From NCBI GenBank assembly GCA_027924645.1, contig BSBN01000445.1, positions 4,819,001 through 4,883,000 of the forward strand: a stretch of 64,000 nt of DNA, in the 5' to 3' direction. Shown here piece by piece: positions 22,237 to 33,791 of this stretch. The notes beneath the pieces were generated by a model. It did not search any database. It had not been told where the DNA came from and saw only the letters and a program-made list of their open reading frames with translations. How positions within the stretch are numbered: position 1 is the first letter of the stretch; every line of letters begins with the position of its first letter. The position numbers were made by a program, and so were the translations under genes. The DNA comes from Cunninghamia lanceolata (Eukaryota; Streptophyta; Pinopsida; Cupressales; Cupressaceae).

Positions 22237-23202
22237 AAAAATCAGAAATATTTTTTATCTACCAAGAAGCTAATATTACTTGGTAACGTATCAATATAAG
22301 AACATATTATAGAAATAAATATAAAAACCTGATTTGAGAAGAAGACAATGTGCCACCTAAGCCTTGTAGCAGTTTGCAGGTCTGATATTCTGATACTTGT
22401 TGCAGGTCTGATATTTTTTGTGACTCGTTAGAATGAAAATGATGATATGAATCATTGGTTCATTTTATAGATTAATTCCCTCCAATTTTTTGAAATTCAG
22501 CGTTCCATGGGTAGAGAGCCAATTTTCAAATTTGATTTATTAATTGTGTGATTTGATTTTCATTTGAAATGGTCATGGATGCATTTTGAAAATTGGTGTC
22601 ATTAATTTTGTGATTTGATTTTTTAAATGGTGAGCCTCACATCTGTTTGTTGAAGTCTCCAAGTTGGGCATTTATTGCTCAATATTTGGGAGAGATGTAC
22701 TGATTTATTAGAAATAATATTTTGTAATTATGTCAAGTTGGGTCCCTGTCATTGTTCATTACAATACCAGATTAATTGGTTGAGGACCAGTGGTTGTACA
22801 TTTAATATTTTATATAGAGTAAGAAGTATGTATTGATGTTGACAAGAATGTGTCTATAGATGGACAAAGTAATTGGAAGATTGTACAAATTTGAACATAA
22901 TATTTTAATATAGTTTTATTTTAAATTCAGATATGAATTTTATTTGAAATAAATTATATTATCTTTTGTTCCATTTAGAGCTAAAAGTTGAAAAGGGATG
23001 TTTGTTCATTTTGTACTATTGAATGGCAGTTGGAAAAAATTTGGTCTATCAATGATACATGTTTGACAGATTTAAAAACAATAGTTATTAATACAAAAAA
23101 TTACTTTTATTGATATTTTTATATTCAAGCAATAATAAAAATATGTTCTACTAATGGATCAAATTATGACAATTACCCTCCCAACCATTAGAACTATCAC
23201 AC
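22237..23202. other. Unassigned AT-rich sequence
   Basis: No gene or element signature. There is a short duplication of a gcaggtctgatatt phrase (about 22376 and 22403), and two similar stretches around ttgtgtgatttgatttt (about 22540 and 22610). Confidence 0.5.
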
Positions 23203-23454
23203 CTATTGGATCTTTTCCCCTAGGCTCTCTTTACAAAGGCCATTGTTCATGGGCTCATAGTAAGAAAATGTTTCCCACCAATTCCTCGAGTCAACTTGAA
23301 AATGCCAACCGTACAACCACACTGCCCTCATAAAGACGGACATTTTGTTGATTACGGCCCACGAGGAAGGGGAAAAAGTAACAATAAGTGGAAGACCAGA
23401 AGACACAGAAGTACACATCAAAAGATTGTCTACAGCCATGCCTGTAGGCTTCAA
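23203..23454 (-). other. Possible exon remnant, unrecognised
   Basis: An 83-codon minus-strand frame reads SGLPLIVTFSPSSWAVINK and VWLYGWHFQVDSRNWWETF. The composition looks more protein-like than the neighbouring AT-rich sequence (varied residues, several Trp). I do not recognise the family. Its GC content is higher than its flanks. It may be a gene fragment or chance. Confidence 0.2.
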
Positions 23455-23959
23455 TATTAGTTAAATTTGTGGCTGTGGCTACAGTTAGACATCTCTAAGT
23501 CAGGGCGTCGGCCACCGTACATCAATATAATGGAGAAAATGAATCCAGCAGCACAAATTAGTATTATACGACAGTTAAATAGATTTTAACTAGGGCGAAG
23601 TGCATGACTAAGAGAACAAAACAATATAGATGATTGGAAGTGCACAAAAAGTTGAAAGAACAATCAAAGTTCAAATTTCATTCATCAACATTTTAGTCTT
23701 AAAACGCATATAGAATGCCAAGGACTTTGTTTATTTATGCTTGTTGCACCGGTACGAAACTCAATACCTAAACTTACCTTATGTCTATTTATCATCAAAA
23801 TGATGGTCATTGTGTGTTAACTGAAGTTAATTGTGGTCTTCCCAATCAATTTGCTAGATCATCTTGTTATGGTCTATATGCTTCAAATTAACACTTTTGC
23901 AAGATGATAATAATCGCCACAACTCTGATCAGAAGCAACTGATGAATATAGGAGAAATA

Positions 23960-24935
23960 TCAAATTAATGGAGAGGTGGCATGAGTGAGCCAAAAATTTA
24001 CTTTGGCTTTAACTGCACAGGATTTTCTCGGCGAGCTTTCCATGTGGCTAAGCCACTCAAAAACTCTGCCAAGGATATAAGTGGCTCCGCCTAAAGTTCC
24101 GCCTAACTCAGAATTAGCACAAATATAGTCAAGATCGGCCTGGGCACGCATATGAAGTGGCTAAACCACTATAAAGTTCCACCTTAGTAACCTTGAAATG
24201 GGAACAGTAATATATTTTTCGGCCAGCGCACTTTTCCATTGGCTTTACAAGCAAAGATTCCTCCCAACAACTTCAAAATGGTTTGGGTTATCCACATCTT
24301 CGCACATTTTTTCAATGGTTCAACTATTATATTACTCCGTGTGTCAGTAGGGATATTCTTAAATATCAGCCACTTCATTTTTTATCAATAAAAATAAGAC
24401 AAATATTTACTATTTTTTATTGTGAATGAAATATATCTACTAAAATAGATAATATTTAAGTAAAGTATGCCAATAGTGATTATGCCATACAAAAATTCCG
24501 CTCTCTCTAAAACTAGCAGAGGTCATGACAACTTCTGCCCAACATTGAATAAAAATGGCGTAAGTGGAGATAATTTCCACCTAGCACGTCGCAAGAGCAA
24601 ACTAATACGGCGCGTAAGCTATATAGTTGACAATAACAGTCAAAAGTTCCGCCTGGGATTATAAAGGTGGACTTAAGTCCTAAAAGAATTCCTCCAAACA
24701 TTCATGAAGATGGCGCACTTAAAGGGTCTAACCATCGTAAAGTTCTGCCAAGGCTATGACACACGGCAAATGTGTAGAAGGCATGTGCCAGTGATGGCTT
24801 AGCCGTCTTAAGATCTCCACCAAACAGGAAAACTTGGCTCAAGCACTTCAAATTTCTGCCCAAACTGAAATAGCATGTTTTAGAAGTTTTCAAGTGGAAA
24901 ACGTCACAAACGTAGTGTTAAGGTGCACTTGGGAA
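23960..24935 (-). repeat. Degenerate interspersed motif array (GGCGGAACTTT / AGTGGCTTAGCCACTT)
   Basis: On the minus strand variants of TTGGCGGAACTTT recur about every 60-120 bp (for example AAGGTGGAACTTTATAGTGG, TTAGGCGGAACTTTAGGCGG, TTGGCAGAGTTTTTGAGTGG, CAGGCGGAACTTTTGACTG, TTGGCAGAACTTTACGATGG, TTGGTGGAGATCTTAAGACG), often followed by GG(C/T)TTAGCCAC. The copies are too diverged for simple recent tandem duplication. A MITE copy (24351-24464) is embedded. The origin is unknown; it could be the U3 part of an old LTR. Confidence 0.5.
24351..24464 (-). mobile_element. MITE-like element, copy A
   Basis: Inverted relative to copies B and C. It shares TATTCTTAAATATCA at one end, the core caataaaaataagacaaata, and ATTCACAATAAAAAA. 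Shorter and more diverged than the other two copies. Confidence 0.55.
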
Positions 24936-25033
24936 GCAAGATAAAGTGACATGTGTGGCAAGGAGGTGCATTTAGTTGAAAGACTTAATATCGAATATAT
25001 CACAAGATTTTCAACTTTCTACAATATCTAGTA

Positions 25034-25180
25034 CCACTCTACTTAAATATCATTCACTTCAATGGTCAAACAATCAATAGCAATTTTACACCTTATTCAC
25101 AATAAAAATGGTAAATATTTGTCCTATTTTTATTGACCAAAACTGACCTTTGACTAAAGTGGATGATATTTAAGAATAGC
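25034..25180 (+). mobile_element. MITE-like element, copy B
   Basis: Starts CCACTCTACTTAAATATCAT and ends GATGATATTTAAGAATAGC. The ends are imperfect inverted repeats of roughly 35 bp around cacttc...gtcaaa. The middle carries CACAATAAAAATGG and TTTGTCCTATTTTTATTG. About 147 bp, AT-rich and non-coding. It matches copy C closely. Confidence 0.7.
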
Positions 25181-25900
25181 CATCAAACACAAAGTTTCAT
25201 TTGCCTAAGGTTTTAGACATCAGCAAACAGAGCAATCAAAACAGCAAAGACAGTGTTAAAATCACCTGTACCACCAGTATTTCAAGTATGAATGATGGCA
25301 GCATACCTCTGATTTCATATATATACCAGCAGGGTTGTTACCAGTTTAAAGATTGGGCTTTGTTGTTCTCATTATTGATCAAAGAAGGGGTAAAAGGCAA
25401 ACAAACACTGCCTTGATGGCAGTTTTTTGCAGGGTTAGGGTTTGCTCAATTGGTCATAGTTGTCTCTTCATCAGTTTTCAACGTTAAGAATGAAACCCTC
25501 GCATTCATCGTTAAGAATGAAACCCTAGCATTCATGAGTGACAATTTTCAACATTTTGGAGAAGGATTGAACAGAAATCTTTCGAGCATTATTCATGATA
25601 AGATTTGAACAGAAATCTTTACATAGATTATAAGTTGGAAGATAACATTACTATTAGCAAACTTTAAAAAGACTCAATTAGCCCAACGAAACCAAGTTTT
25701 GTTGATTATCTTTTGTAAAGATTGGGGACCGCTGTGAAAAATATGAAGAGGCAGTTTCAATAGAATGGTCCAACTCAATAGTACCAAGGACATTCTCAAT
25801 AGAATGTTGGCGCATAAAAACTGATGTATATATTTAAATTTTAAACAAAAATCATAAAATATTTAAATAAATAAATTCATATAAATAAGATTCATTGAAA
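25181..25900. other. Unassigned sequence with a small 27-bp tandem repeat
   Basis: cgttaagaatgaaaccct followed by (c/a)gcattcat occurs twice head to tail (about 25481-25535). Otherwise nothing recognisable. Confidence 0.5.
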
Positions 25901-26200
25901 AAAATTCTTGTTCAATTTCTTTTTTGTTGTGATTTCCTTATTTTCAATTTCTTTTTTGATTTTTAGTTTTTTATTTTTTCCAATTTCTTTTTTAGTTTTT
26001 AGTTTTTATTTTATCCAATTTCCTTTTTGGTTTTTATTTTTTATTTTTTCCAATTTCTAGTTTTTGTGATTTTCTTATTTTCAATTTTTTTTGTTTTTGT
26101 TTTTTATTTTTTCTAATTTATTTTTTAATTTTTAATTTTTATTTTTTACAATTTTGGTTTTTATTTTTTATTTTTTCCAATTTCTTTTTCAAATAAACTA
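25901..26200 (+). repeat. T-rich low-complexity tandem array
   Basis: Imperfect repeats of TTTTTATTTTTTCCAATTTC and shorter variants run across about 300 bp. It has no coding content. Confidence 0.75.
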
Positions 26201-27058
26201 TAGAAAGATATCCTCCACAATATTTTTTTAAATATAAATATACTAGTAAATATATTTTTCAAAATATAACATAAATCTTATATACAATTAATTATATTAA
26301 TTTTATATATTATTGATATTATAGGGTTATATAATTATATTAATTATATCAAAATTAATTAATTAAAAAAACTTAAATTCACAATTAAAAATATATTATT
26401 AAATAAAATATATATTTAATTTAAAATACTATTTTACTCAATTTAAAAATTACTAATAGTAAACAAGATTAAAAAAACATTCCCAACAGTCATACTTCAT
26501 AAAAATACAAAATACAAAAGAAGTTTTTATAAAAATCAAGAAATAAAAAAGTGCAAGTGGAAAAGAAAAAAAACAGCAATATATATTTTTTTTAAACGAT
26601 GCAACGCTGCAGAGAATGAAATGCCCATAAACGGCCGTTAAGAAAGGAAAACGGCGTTTCGCCCTGTTAACGGGAAACGGTGTTTCCCCCTTGCGTTTCT
26701 GGTAACAAAGCTTTGGAGGCACCGCCTAAAGACACCTTGAATATTTTTTGCTTTTTCCATGAAACAAGAGATCGCAGTGCTAGGAGTCAACCTGAGAAAC
26801 TTCATATGTTACAACACATGGTTTGTTTGTTTTTTTTTTTTTTTTCAAATCATCAAAGGTTTTCAGGTAACATTTAACATCTTCCAGATGAGCCTAATGG
26901 TGACTCTACGATGGAATATTTTCAATATGGACCTACTCGTGCTTAAAAAACGTAAATACATTGAATGACTACATGTGTTCAAGTAGTCAAAGAGTTGAGA
27001 AAGATCTCAAAGTACATGAAGAGAAGAGAATCCATGGGAAGAGTAACATCTTTGTCCC
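26201..27058. other. AT-rich sequence with a short GC-rich island
   Basis: Mostly AT-rich. At about 26628-26700 there is an island with repeated AACGGCGTTTCGCCC / GAAACGGTGTTTCCCCC phrases (imperfect duplication and inverted repeat). No gene recognised. Confidence 0.45.
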
Positions 27059-27234
27059 CTCGTCAGCAAATGATGACGAAGGGTTGGATTTTCCGTCTAC
27101 CTCATAGGTATCTGTCAATTTCAATGATATAAAGGGACGACCTCCCCTCATCAGCAAATGATGACGAAGGATTAGATTTTCCGTCTACCTCATACGTATC
27201 TGTCAATTTCAATGATCTAAAGGGACGACCTCCT
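27059..27234 (+). repeat. 88-bp tandem duplication
   Basis: cagcaaatgatgacgaagg begins at 27064 and again at 27152, and the units run on through tctgtcaatttcaatgat to gggacgacctcc. They differ by a few bases. It lies directly upstream of, and probably within, the decayed acidic ORF that follows. Confidence 0.88.
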
Positions 27235-28140
27235 ATGTTAGATCTAGAAGAAATTGCATATCATATGTTCTTTGAAGAGGACATCTTACAAATATTTACA
27301 GAGCTAAATGAGGATTCAATTATTTCCACTAAGCATGAGGACAACTACACCATGGATGAAGGCACAACAAATGAATTCCTTTAAGGATTGTTTGAAGTAC
27401 CTGCACAAGATGAGACAAAACAAAAAGCACAGTTAATTGAAAAGCAATAGTTTCTTGAAGATGATTCAGCTTTAGAAGCACACATTGTGTTAGAAGTATC
27501 TACGAAGAATTCATTGCCGGATTTGGATATTTTCTTGCAACATCTTGAGAGCGCTTCGTCTATTGAAGATATAGTAAAAAAAAAATAGTCTTAACTCATT
27601 CTCGTCTTCAACATCTCCCATGACATCAATGAGGAATTCAAAGTTGAGCATCAATTTACAACACACTTGTGTCGAAAACGGATATCTGAGAAGAGAACAA
27701 CAATTGCATAATTGAAGATGATGAGTCTAATTGTTTTCTCCCTCTTATGGATGCATTCTTTAAAGCAAATTGTCACAATGAAACTAAAAAGGGTCCAGTT
27801 TGCTCAAAGCCCACGATCATCGTCTAAGGATTATCTGTATAGTTAGTTTACTTCCAAAAATTGATGTTTTCCTGCAACATGTTTATTTTGATGACAATCT
27901 AGTGTTCGAAGAGGATATAAATTTTGATAGTTTGTCGAACCATGTTTCAATAAGTGCATTTGTTGAAACTGATGTAGTGTTGCTAGCATAAGATTCACAG
28001 CTATTACCCATCTCAAACTTGGAGAGTCAAATGCAAGTGATGGAGATTTTCTCCTACAACTTCACCCTCTCCCTGATAATAATGCTTCATGTGGATTTAC
28101 AATTGAATATGCCAAGGTGACCAGCAAAGAAGACCAAATA
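27235..28140 (+). pseudogene. Decayed acidic ORF, family unknown
   Basis: Plus-strand reading gives LDLEEIAYHMFFEEDILQIF, then DETKQKAQLIEKQ, SALEAHIVLEVSTKNSLPDL, then DIFLQHLESASSIEDI, and further on LLPKIDVFLQHVYFDDNLVF and LGESNASDGDFLLQLHPLPD. A (D/V)(I/V)FLQH phrase recurs at least twice. Several stops and frame breaks interrupt it. It is acidic and could be a relic of a retroelement ORF of the same general kind as the 566-aa protein, but I see no CHHC motif and no firm similarity. It is cut at about 28140, where minus-strand coding sequence begins. Confidence 0.45.
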
Positions 28141-30297
28141 TTTAGATTTGATGAATCAAGTTTTGAAGGGTCTAGAGTAATAATTTGGTCATTAATTCTA
28201 TTGTCAGTTTCTTCTTCTAGAGCTTTTTGTTCCGGAGTAGAAGGATTGTCTTCTTCAACTTGTTTTTTGAAAACAATGTAGTATTTATTTTGGTCTAAAG
28301 CCTTTCTCAGAATTTCCTCTGTTTCCTTTACAATTTCTTCAGTCTCACCAAGCATTAGCTTGTTCATCCAGACTTTGCTTCTGAATTCATCTTTGACTTC
28401 CCCGAGGATTTTATTTGCTTCTTTTCTAGTCATTACAGGGCACAAAGAGGAGAGAACATACTCTCTGAGTTCTATATTTTTTACTTGGCTGCTTCTTTCC
28501 TCATTTCCATTACTTTCCTTAGACTTTTAGGAAGTTCTTGTAAGATTTCCAACAAGTCTCTATTGAATTTATTCAGATATATGATAATGGCATCTTCTAA
28601 AGTTTTCTTATTTGCTTGATCAAGGTTATCATAGTAGACTCTGATAGGTTTTAGGTTTCCATGAATAGTGACTATTTTTACAATTTCATCAATAGACATG
28701 GTGACCTTACTGGATACTTGCTTTTTATTCGCCCTCATGCTTCCGGACGGTTGATCTTCAGAAGTCTTTAAAGTTTTGACCTTCTTTGATCTTATTTCTT
28801 TCACTTCTTCATCTATTTTTGTCTCCTCATCATCTTGTGTGCTCATGTGGGTTCTTGTTGCCTTGGTTTTCTTTCTTTTCCCTCCTTCACTAGATGGAGT
28901 GGCTTTTAGCTTCTTAGTGGAAGAGGACTTGAGAGGTTCAGCAGGAGTTGAAAAACTCCTTGTCTTCCTTAGGGCTTCTAGGGGGACTATAGGCTCACTT
29001 TTTGCCTGCTCAGTGCTCTTCTTTATCTTTTCAATCCTTTGTCTATTTTCTTTTGCCGCTTCTTTTGTAATCCCAATGCTTTCTGCATACATCTCCACTT
29101 GCTTGTGTACCTTTCTTTTTGTTTCCGAATATCTAAGTTCGACATGCAACTTTAAGCTTAGTTCCTTGTATGTTCTGAACCTTTCAATAGAGGTGTCTTT
29201 AGGTTTGCTCCGGAGATGTTGAGCATACATGTCCAGAATTTCTTCATCCACTTCATAGCCCATTGGCATTATCCATACTATTCTTGGTTCTACAGCTTCC
29301 ATCAAACATTGATCTGTGTCTACCATAAAGCATATTTCATTTTCATACTTTTCAACAATTGAACTAGGGATTCTTTCCCTTGCATGCATCAAGTTCTAGA
29401 TGTTTTTGAAGTAACCCTAGAGAGCAGTCTTTTGTGTCTGAGCATCACCAAGACTGTGTAGATGATCCCTAATTTGCCATGCCACTGGCTTGTCTGATGT
29501 CCATTATATACCTGGAACTCCTAGCACTTCATTCATGAAGTATAAGAATATACATATCACCAAGGAACCATACTTGAAGGAATTTTTCTTGTCCTTGTTT
29601 ATTTTGTTCAGGTTTTCTATTAGTTGGCTCTGTAGTAGGTCGCACAAGTCATAGTCCAAATTCTACTTTATCATCTGATATGCGGCATAAATAGATGTTC
29701 TAGAAACTGAGTTCTCTCTGTTGGAGTGGTAAATCTTATACCCAACTACCATCGAAGCAAACTTGACAATCAGATCAATGATGTCATTGATAGTCATAAC
29801 TCTTCTATTGAATTTTTCTCTAGTTGCATCAGTTACTGTTTGATTTTTCACAGCCTTAAGCATGGGTTGCCCACCGGTTGTATTCAGTCCAGTCACAATT
29901 CGGATTACATCTTTTGTGATCTTAAACGGCTTCAATAACGACATAAACTCACCATGTATTTGACTCAGTACATACCTAACCCATTCGCTTTCATCAAAAG
30001 ATGTCCAAATTCAATAACTTGTATGAAGTGTTTGTTTTCTAGGGTTTTATATTTTGATTTTAATTGGTGATTGTCATTCTTCAAGAGGTTTTCAAATAGA
30101 TCCAGTAGTTTCAGATTTCCAAATTCCTCTATATTGCAGTGAATGTAAGCCCTAATATCTTTGACATGTAAAACCCCGTACAGTACTCTAGAAAATGCAC
30201 CTAGCGGCTCAACCTCTACAGATTTGAATGGATGCTTTTTGAACTTGGGATGAGGTCTTTCAATAACATCTACTACTAGAGGTGTAGCCATTTGCAA
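28141..30297 (-). pseudogene. Decayed lysine-rich cargo-like ORF next to a gag fragment
   Basis: A start at 30297 (MQMATPLVVDVIERPHPKFK) leads through a frameshift near 29965 to SLLKPFKITKDVIRIVTGL, MVVGYKIYHSNRENSVSRTS, YGSLVICIFLYFMNEV, MHARERIPSSIVEKYENEIC, a long Lys/Glu/Ser-rich helical part, and ILGEVKDEFRSKVWMNKL after another shift near 28450. About 700 codons in all. Stops at 29663 (TAG), about 29501 (TAA) and about 29397 (TAG) fall where Gln would fit. I have seen similar uncharacterised proteins in retroelement-rich plant genomes, but cannot name a family. The N-terminal half has globular-looking sequence; the C-terminal half is probably coiled coil. No enzymatic motif is visible. 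Confidence 0.55.
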
Positions 30298-30880
30298 AAA
30301 TTAAGAACTCAAAAGATTTCGCAGAAAACAAAAAATACCTTGCTACGCAGATTAGGGTTTTTGCTTGGAAATCCTTTTCTCGCTTCCAATTCTTGAGAAT
30401 TTTCAGCTCTAAGCTTGTCCACTTCTTTCTTCTTGATTTCTTTTGATGTAAAGTGTTTGAAATTAGGAGTGAATGACCCTTTTAAACTTTGCATTACCTA
30501 ATTTGCCTTTGTAATAAATGCCCTGCCCTAGCACATCCGGTTGTTCTATTATTTAGTAGTCTTTCATGTATTGCTCTGTAATTTGCTATATCCATCTCTT
30601 TTCTTTCAGAAATCCTTCCACATGGTCTGAAACAATCCAAGATCTCTTTTCTTACTATGCCAGATCTAAGCACTTACTAGCTGGGGGAATTTGATTTGTA
30701 ATGTTGCTCCCCCTGAGCCAAGACTTCCAACTTAGTTCCCAAAGGAATTATCAGCACCAGATTGTGCTGCGGATCCATTACTAACATTCATAATGGTTTT
30801 CCTAACCCATATCTTGTTTGATTCATCCTGAGTTTCATTCATATCAATTTTTTTTGCCTTTGTCTTGTCTTTGTTCATCC
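30298..30880 (-). other. Linker between gag remnant and cargo-like ORF, with polypurine-like tract
   Basis: On the minus strand GGCTCAGGGGGAGCAACATT at about 30700-30720 resembles the G-rich purine tracts found in Copia elements. It is followed by untranslated-looking sequence up to the start of the cargo-like ORF. An intervening frame (30309-30494) is lysine-rich but not recognisable. Confidence 0.35.
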
Positions 30881-31745
30881 GGTTTTCTATTTACTGGACC
30901 TCTTCTTCCATTGTCTTTACTTCTACAGAATCTTGCAATATGACCAGATTTATTGCAGTTAAAGCATACAACATTTCTTTTCTGATTTTCTCTTGATCTA
31001 CACTGATTAGCCATATGTCCAAACCCATTGCAAACAAAGTAGTAACCATTGAAAGAATTTGCTATTTCTTCTATTATTGGGATTATTCATTGTCATACTT
31101 CTGCATTCATTTGATCTATGACCATACCTGTTACACTTGATTGACCGGAGAAGGATGGACCATTTTGATTTACTCTATTCCTACATTGAGTAGCTCTATG
31201 ACCAAATTTGTTGCAATTGAAACAATTTCCATTGAATGATGGATATCTTTGAGCATTTGGCTATCTTACCAGAGGTTTTCTAGATCCGTTTCTCTCATTC
31301 TTAGGTTGAAAGTTTCTCTATCCAGATCTGGAGCTTTCACCTTTCTCATATCCAAAACCATGCTTGTCATCGACCCTTTTCTGTCCTTCAAGTAGTGCTT
31401 CAAGTTTTGCTGAACTTATCTTGAATTTCTCCTTGTATTCATTTGCAATATCTAGGTCATGTCTGAGAATGACTATTTGTCTTTCAAGTTCTCTTTCATT
31501 GTCTCTACTTTCTTGTAGACCAAACTCTAGATGGCTAGATATTCCATCCAATTTGCAACATTATTCAGATCTTTCTTTTAGTTTTTGTTTCAGATAGATT
31601 CTTCAATTTCCTTTCTATCTTCACTTTCTTTGGTTTGCCTCATCACCCCAGATTCCATTTCAATTTTCAAAACGACGACTTCTTTTGAGAGCTTCTCACA
31701 TTCCTTTGTTTTTTCTTTCAAAGCTTCATTCAAAACTAGATTGAT
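30881..31745 (-). pseudogene. Retrotransposon gag fragment: coiled coil plus several zinc knuckles
   Basis: From the right: a heptad-rich part (EALKEKTKECEKLSKEVVVL; later ELERQIVILRHDLDIANEYK and SAKLEALLEGQKRVDDK), then at least four CX2CX4HX4C-type knuckles in changing frames: CFNCNKFGHRATQC, a degraded CNRYGHRSNEC, CFVCNGFGHMANQC and CFNCNKSGHIARFC. Coiled coil followed by multiple knuckles is the layout of gag in SIRE/Maximus-type Copia elements. The fragment stops abruptly at about 31745 and has no protease, integrase or RT downstream. Instead the cargo-like ORF follows. Confidence 0.7.
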
Positions 31746-32069
31746 GGTCCCCTCTCATCAATAATAATAAAATATGTCACCCACCTTCCTTACAAGTTTA
31801 TCACTTAAAAATTAGGGGCAAAGACTTGGAATTATAGTCCCCTAGGTGCAAACTATGAAATCAACAAGGCAACCAAAGAAGGAGAAATCACATTGCCACA
31901 AGCAACTTTGAATCATCCTTGGCAAAATTTATACGACCAAGGCAATAAAGTTAAACAAAGACCAAGATCATAGGGCCTGGAATGAAATTATCACACAAGT
32001 AGGGCTAGATGGTTAATAAGGAAACATCTAAAGCCATAATTTGAATTTCTTCAATTGAGCATCAATACT

Positions 32070-32310
32070 CCATGAGGGTTTCTAAAGATTAATTTTGATG
32101 GAGCATCTAGAGGAAATCTGAATAATGTTGGTGCAAGTGTTGTGCTTCGAGATGAAAAAGGTTGCTTTATTCATGACATATCCCTTGTCAAACAAATAAT
32201 GAAGTAGAATGGGAGGCTATGGTTACTAGGATTTCTTTGGCCTCTTCTGTTCATTTCAAAAAAAAATTGTGGTTGAAGGAGACTTTCTTAATGTTATTAA
32301 TGGTATCTAT
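32070..32310 (+). pseudogene. LINE-type RNase H fragment
   Basis: Plus-strand reading gives GFLKINFDGASRGN, VGASVVLRDEKGCF, then after a break EWEAMVTRISLASSVHFKKK. The FDGASRGN...GAGVVLRD pattern is the start of the plant RNase H-like (RVT_3) domain found at the end of LINE retrotransposons and in related proteins. The second acidic position (VEWEA) is also present. The fragment is short, frameshifted and lacks the rest of the domain. Confidence 0.6.
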
Positions 32311-32610
32311 AAAGTCAATTATTAGTCCCTGCCTTCGGCAGGGATACTATTGTATTCCCTTGTAGGGAATTAATCTTTTATTGGGACCTGTGCAAAACGA
32401 AAATTTCATCATATCCCAATGTTTGTTTTCATTTTAAAAGAAAAATTTTTCGCTTTCTCTAAAGTTTGTTTTTTTCCACCATTTTTGTATTGCAGAAATT
32501 CCTAAATCCTGATTTTCTGATTGGTTTGGGCTTATTTTAGCCCATTGGTAATTGATTTTTGGATTTGCTTAAATCCGCATAAATCAAAGAAATTGAAAGT
32601 TTTGAAATGT

Positions 32611-33416
32611 TTATATGATGTTTTTGGTTGTGTGTCTAGACAGACGCGTGCACTGCATTGGGGAAGACATGGCCGCTACAGCCTCTGCTGAGTGGACTGA
32701 CACTTGTAGCAGGAGCAAATAAATCCTTCCACTTGGTTGATATGTTTCTCCAGGGCATAGAAGTGAGTCTCCATCTTCTTGTGAATGACATCCATTATGA
32801 CCCCTGCAGTAAGTAGGTGCACCATCTGGAGCAGACATATTGTTGATTTTCTGTGTCATCACAGGTTGGAAGGAGGGTCCATCAAAGCGCTTATCCTCAC
32901 GAAGACCAGCTGAAGGAAGAGGGAATACGTTTCTAACAACACCAACAGCATCACCTGAGAGCAAACCAGAGATTATTGTCCTCACTTTTGACTGGATGTA
33001 GCTGATGAGGCCTGCTGTTGCCACAACTGTGATAATTGGTATTTCTGCCCATTTTTCCTTGCCTCTGTGGCTCCCTGCCACTCATCAACAATGTCCTTGT
33101 AATTTATAGCCCGGGCTTCACCACCCACCACAAGAAAGGAGTCAACATCAAAGTTATCCGCAATTTTTTCAACATTCAAGCCCTTCTTTCCCCAAGGAGT
33201 GTGCAATTTGCATGTGTCCACAGTTTTCAAATTGAACATAGCAACCCTTAGCACGAAATCATTTAACATAGATTCAAGGCACAGAGACAGAAGTGATTTG
33301 TGAAAACAGAGCTTAAGCGATTTTTTTCTGTGAGGATGCATGCTCTTTAAATAGGCAAGGTTTACAGTTAGGGAGAGAGAGTTCTTGTCAATGGTTTTTA
33401 ATGCGATAGAGTGCAC
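32611..33416 (-). pseudogene. Possible gene remnant in two overlapping minus-strand frames
   Basis: The first frame (33416-32982) reads VDTCKLHTPWGKKGLNVEK and NFDVDSFLVVGGEARAINYK. Near 33075 sense passes into a second frame (33081-32611), IPIITVVATAGLISYI (a possible membrane segment), then TIISGLLSGDAVGVVRNVFP. The switch in a protein-like stretch suggests a single frameshift in a former gene. GC content is higher than the surroundings. I do not recognise the family. Short cysteine-rich pieces at the far end are probably out of frame. Confidence 0.35.
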
Positions 33417-33783
33417 ACACCAGCCTTTGGATGGGTGCTAGAGAACATTGCTGGAAAGCAGTTGATCACTGTCGTCACAACTTTGCTCAGACGAAACGAA
33501 AAAGCAATAAAAATGCCTGAAGTGTGTGAAAGGCATGAGCCAGATTAGAAGTGAAACTGCCTCTTGCACTTAATAATAAAAGTAGTTCACGTGTCTGAAC
33601 CTTACACTGCCAGGCAAGCTGCCTTTGTCAGTTGTAGAGATCCAGGCGAGTTCGGTGGAAGTGCTCATTGAAGTGTCACATGAGATATTTTGCACACATG
33701 AGAACACATAGAGCATACTTCACCCATGAATGCCAGGTAACCCTCGATGCCTACTATATGTCTTGGAGTGTCTTGAGATGGTT

Positions 33784-33791
33784 TATAAATA
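33784..33791 (+). promoter_or_regulatory. TATA-box-like sequence
   Basis: TATAAATA lies in a GC-richer stretch, followed by a leader-like region with an AATAAAAG at about 33930. It could be a promoter of an old LTR or lost gene. No downstream ORF supports it. Confidence 0.2.

Noticed and set aside
26680..26968. Two plus-strand frames with Phe runs
   Set aside because: The Phe run comes from a poly-T tract, and no family is recognisable.
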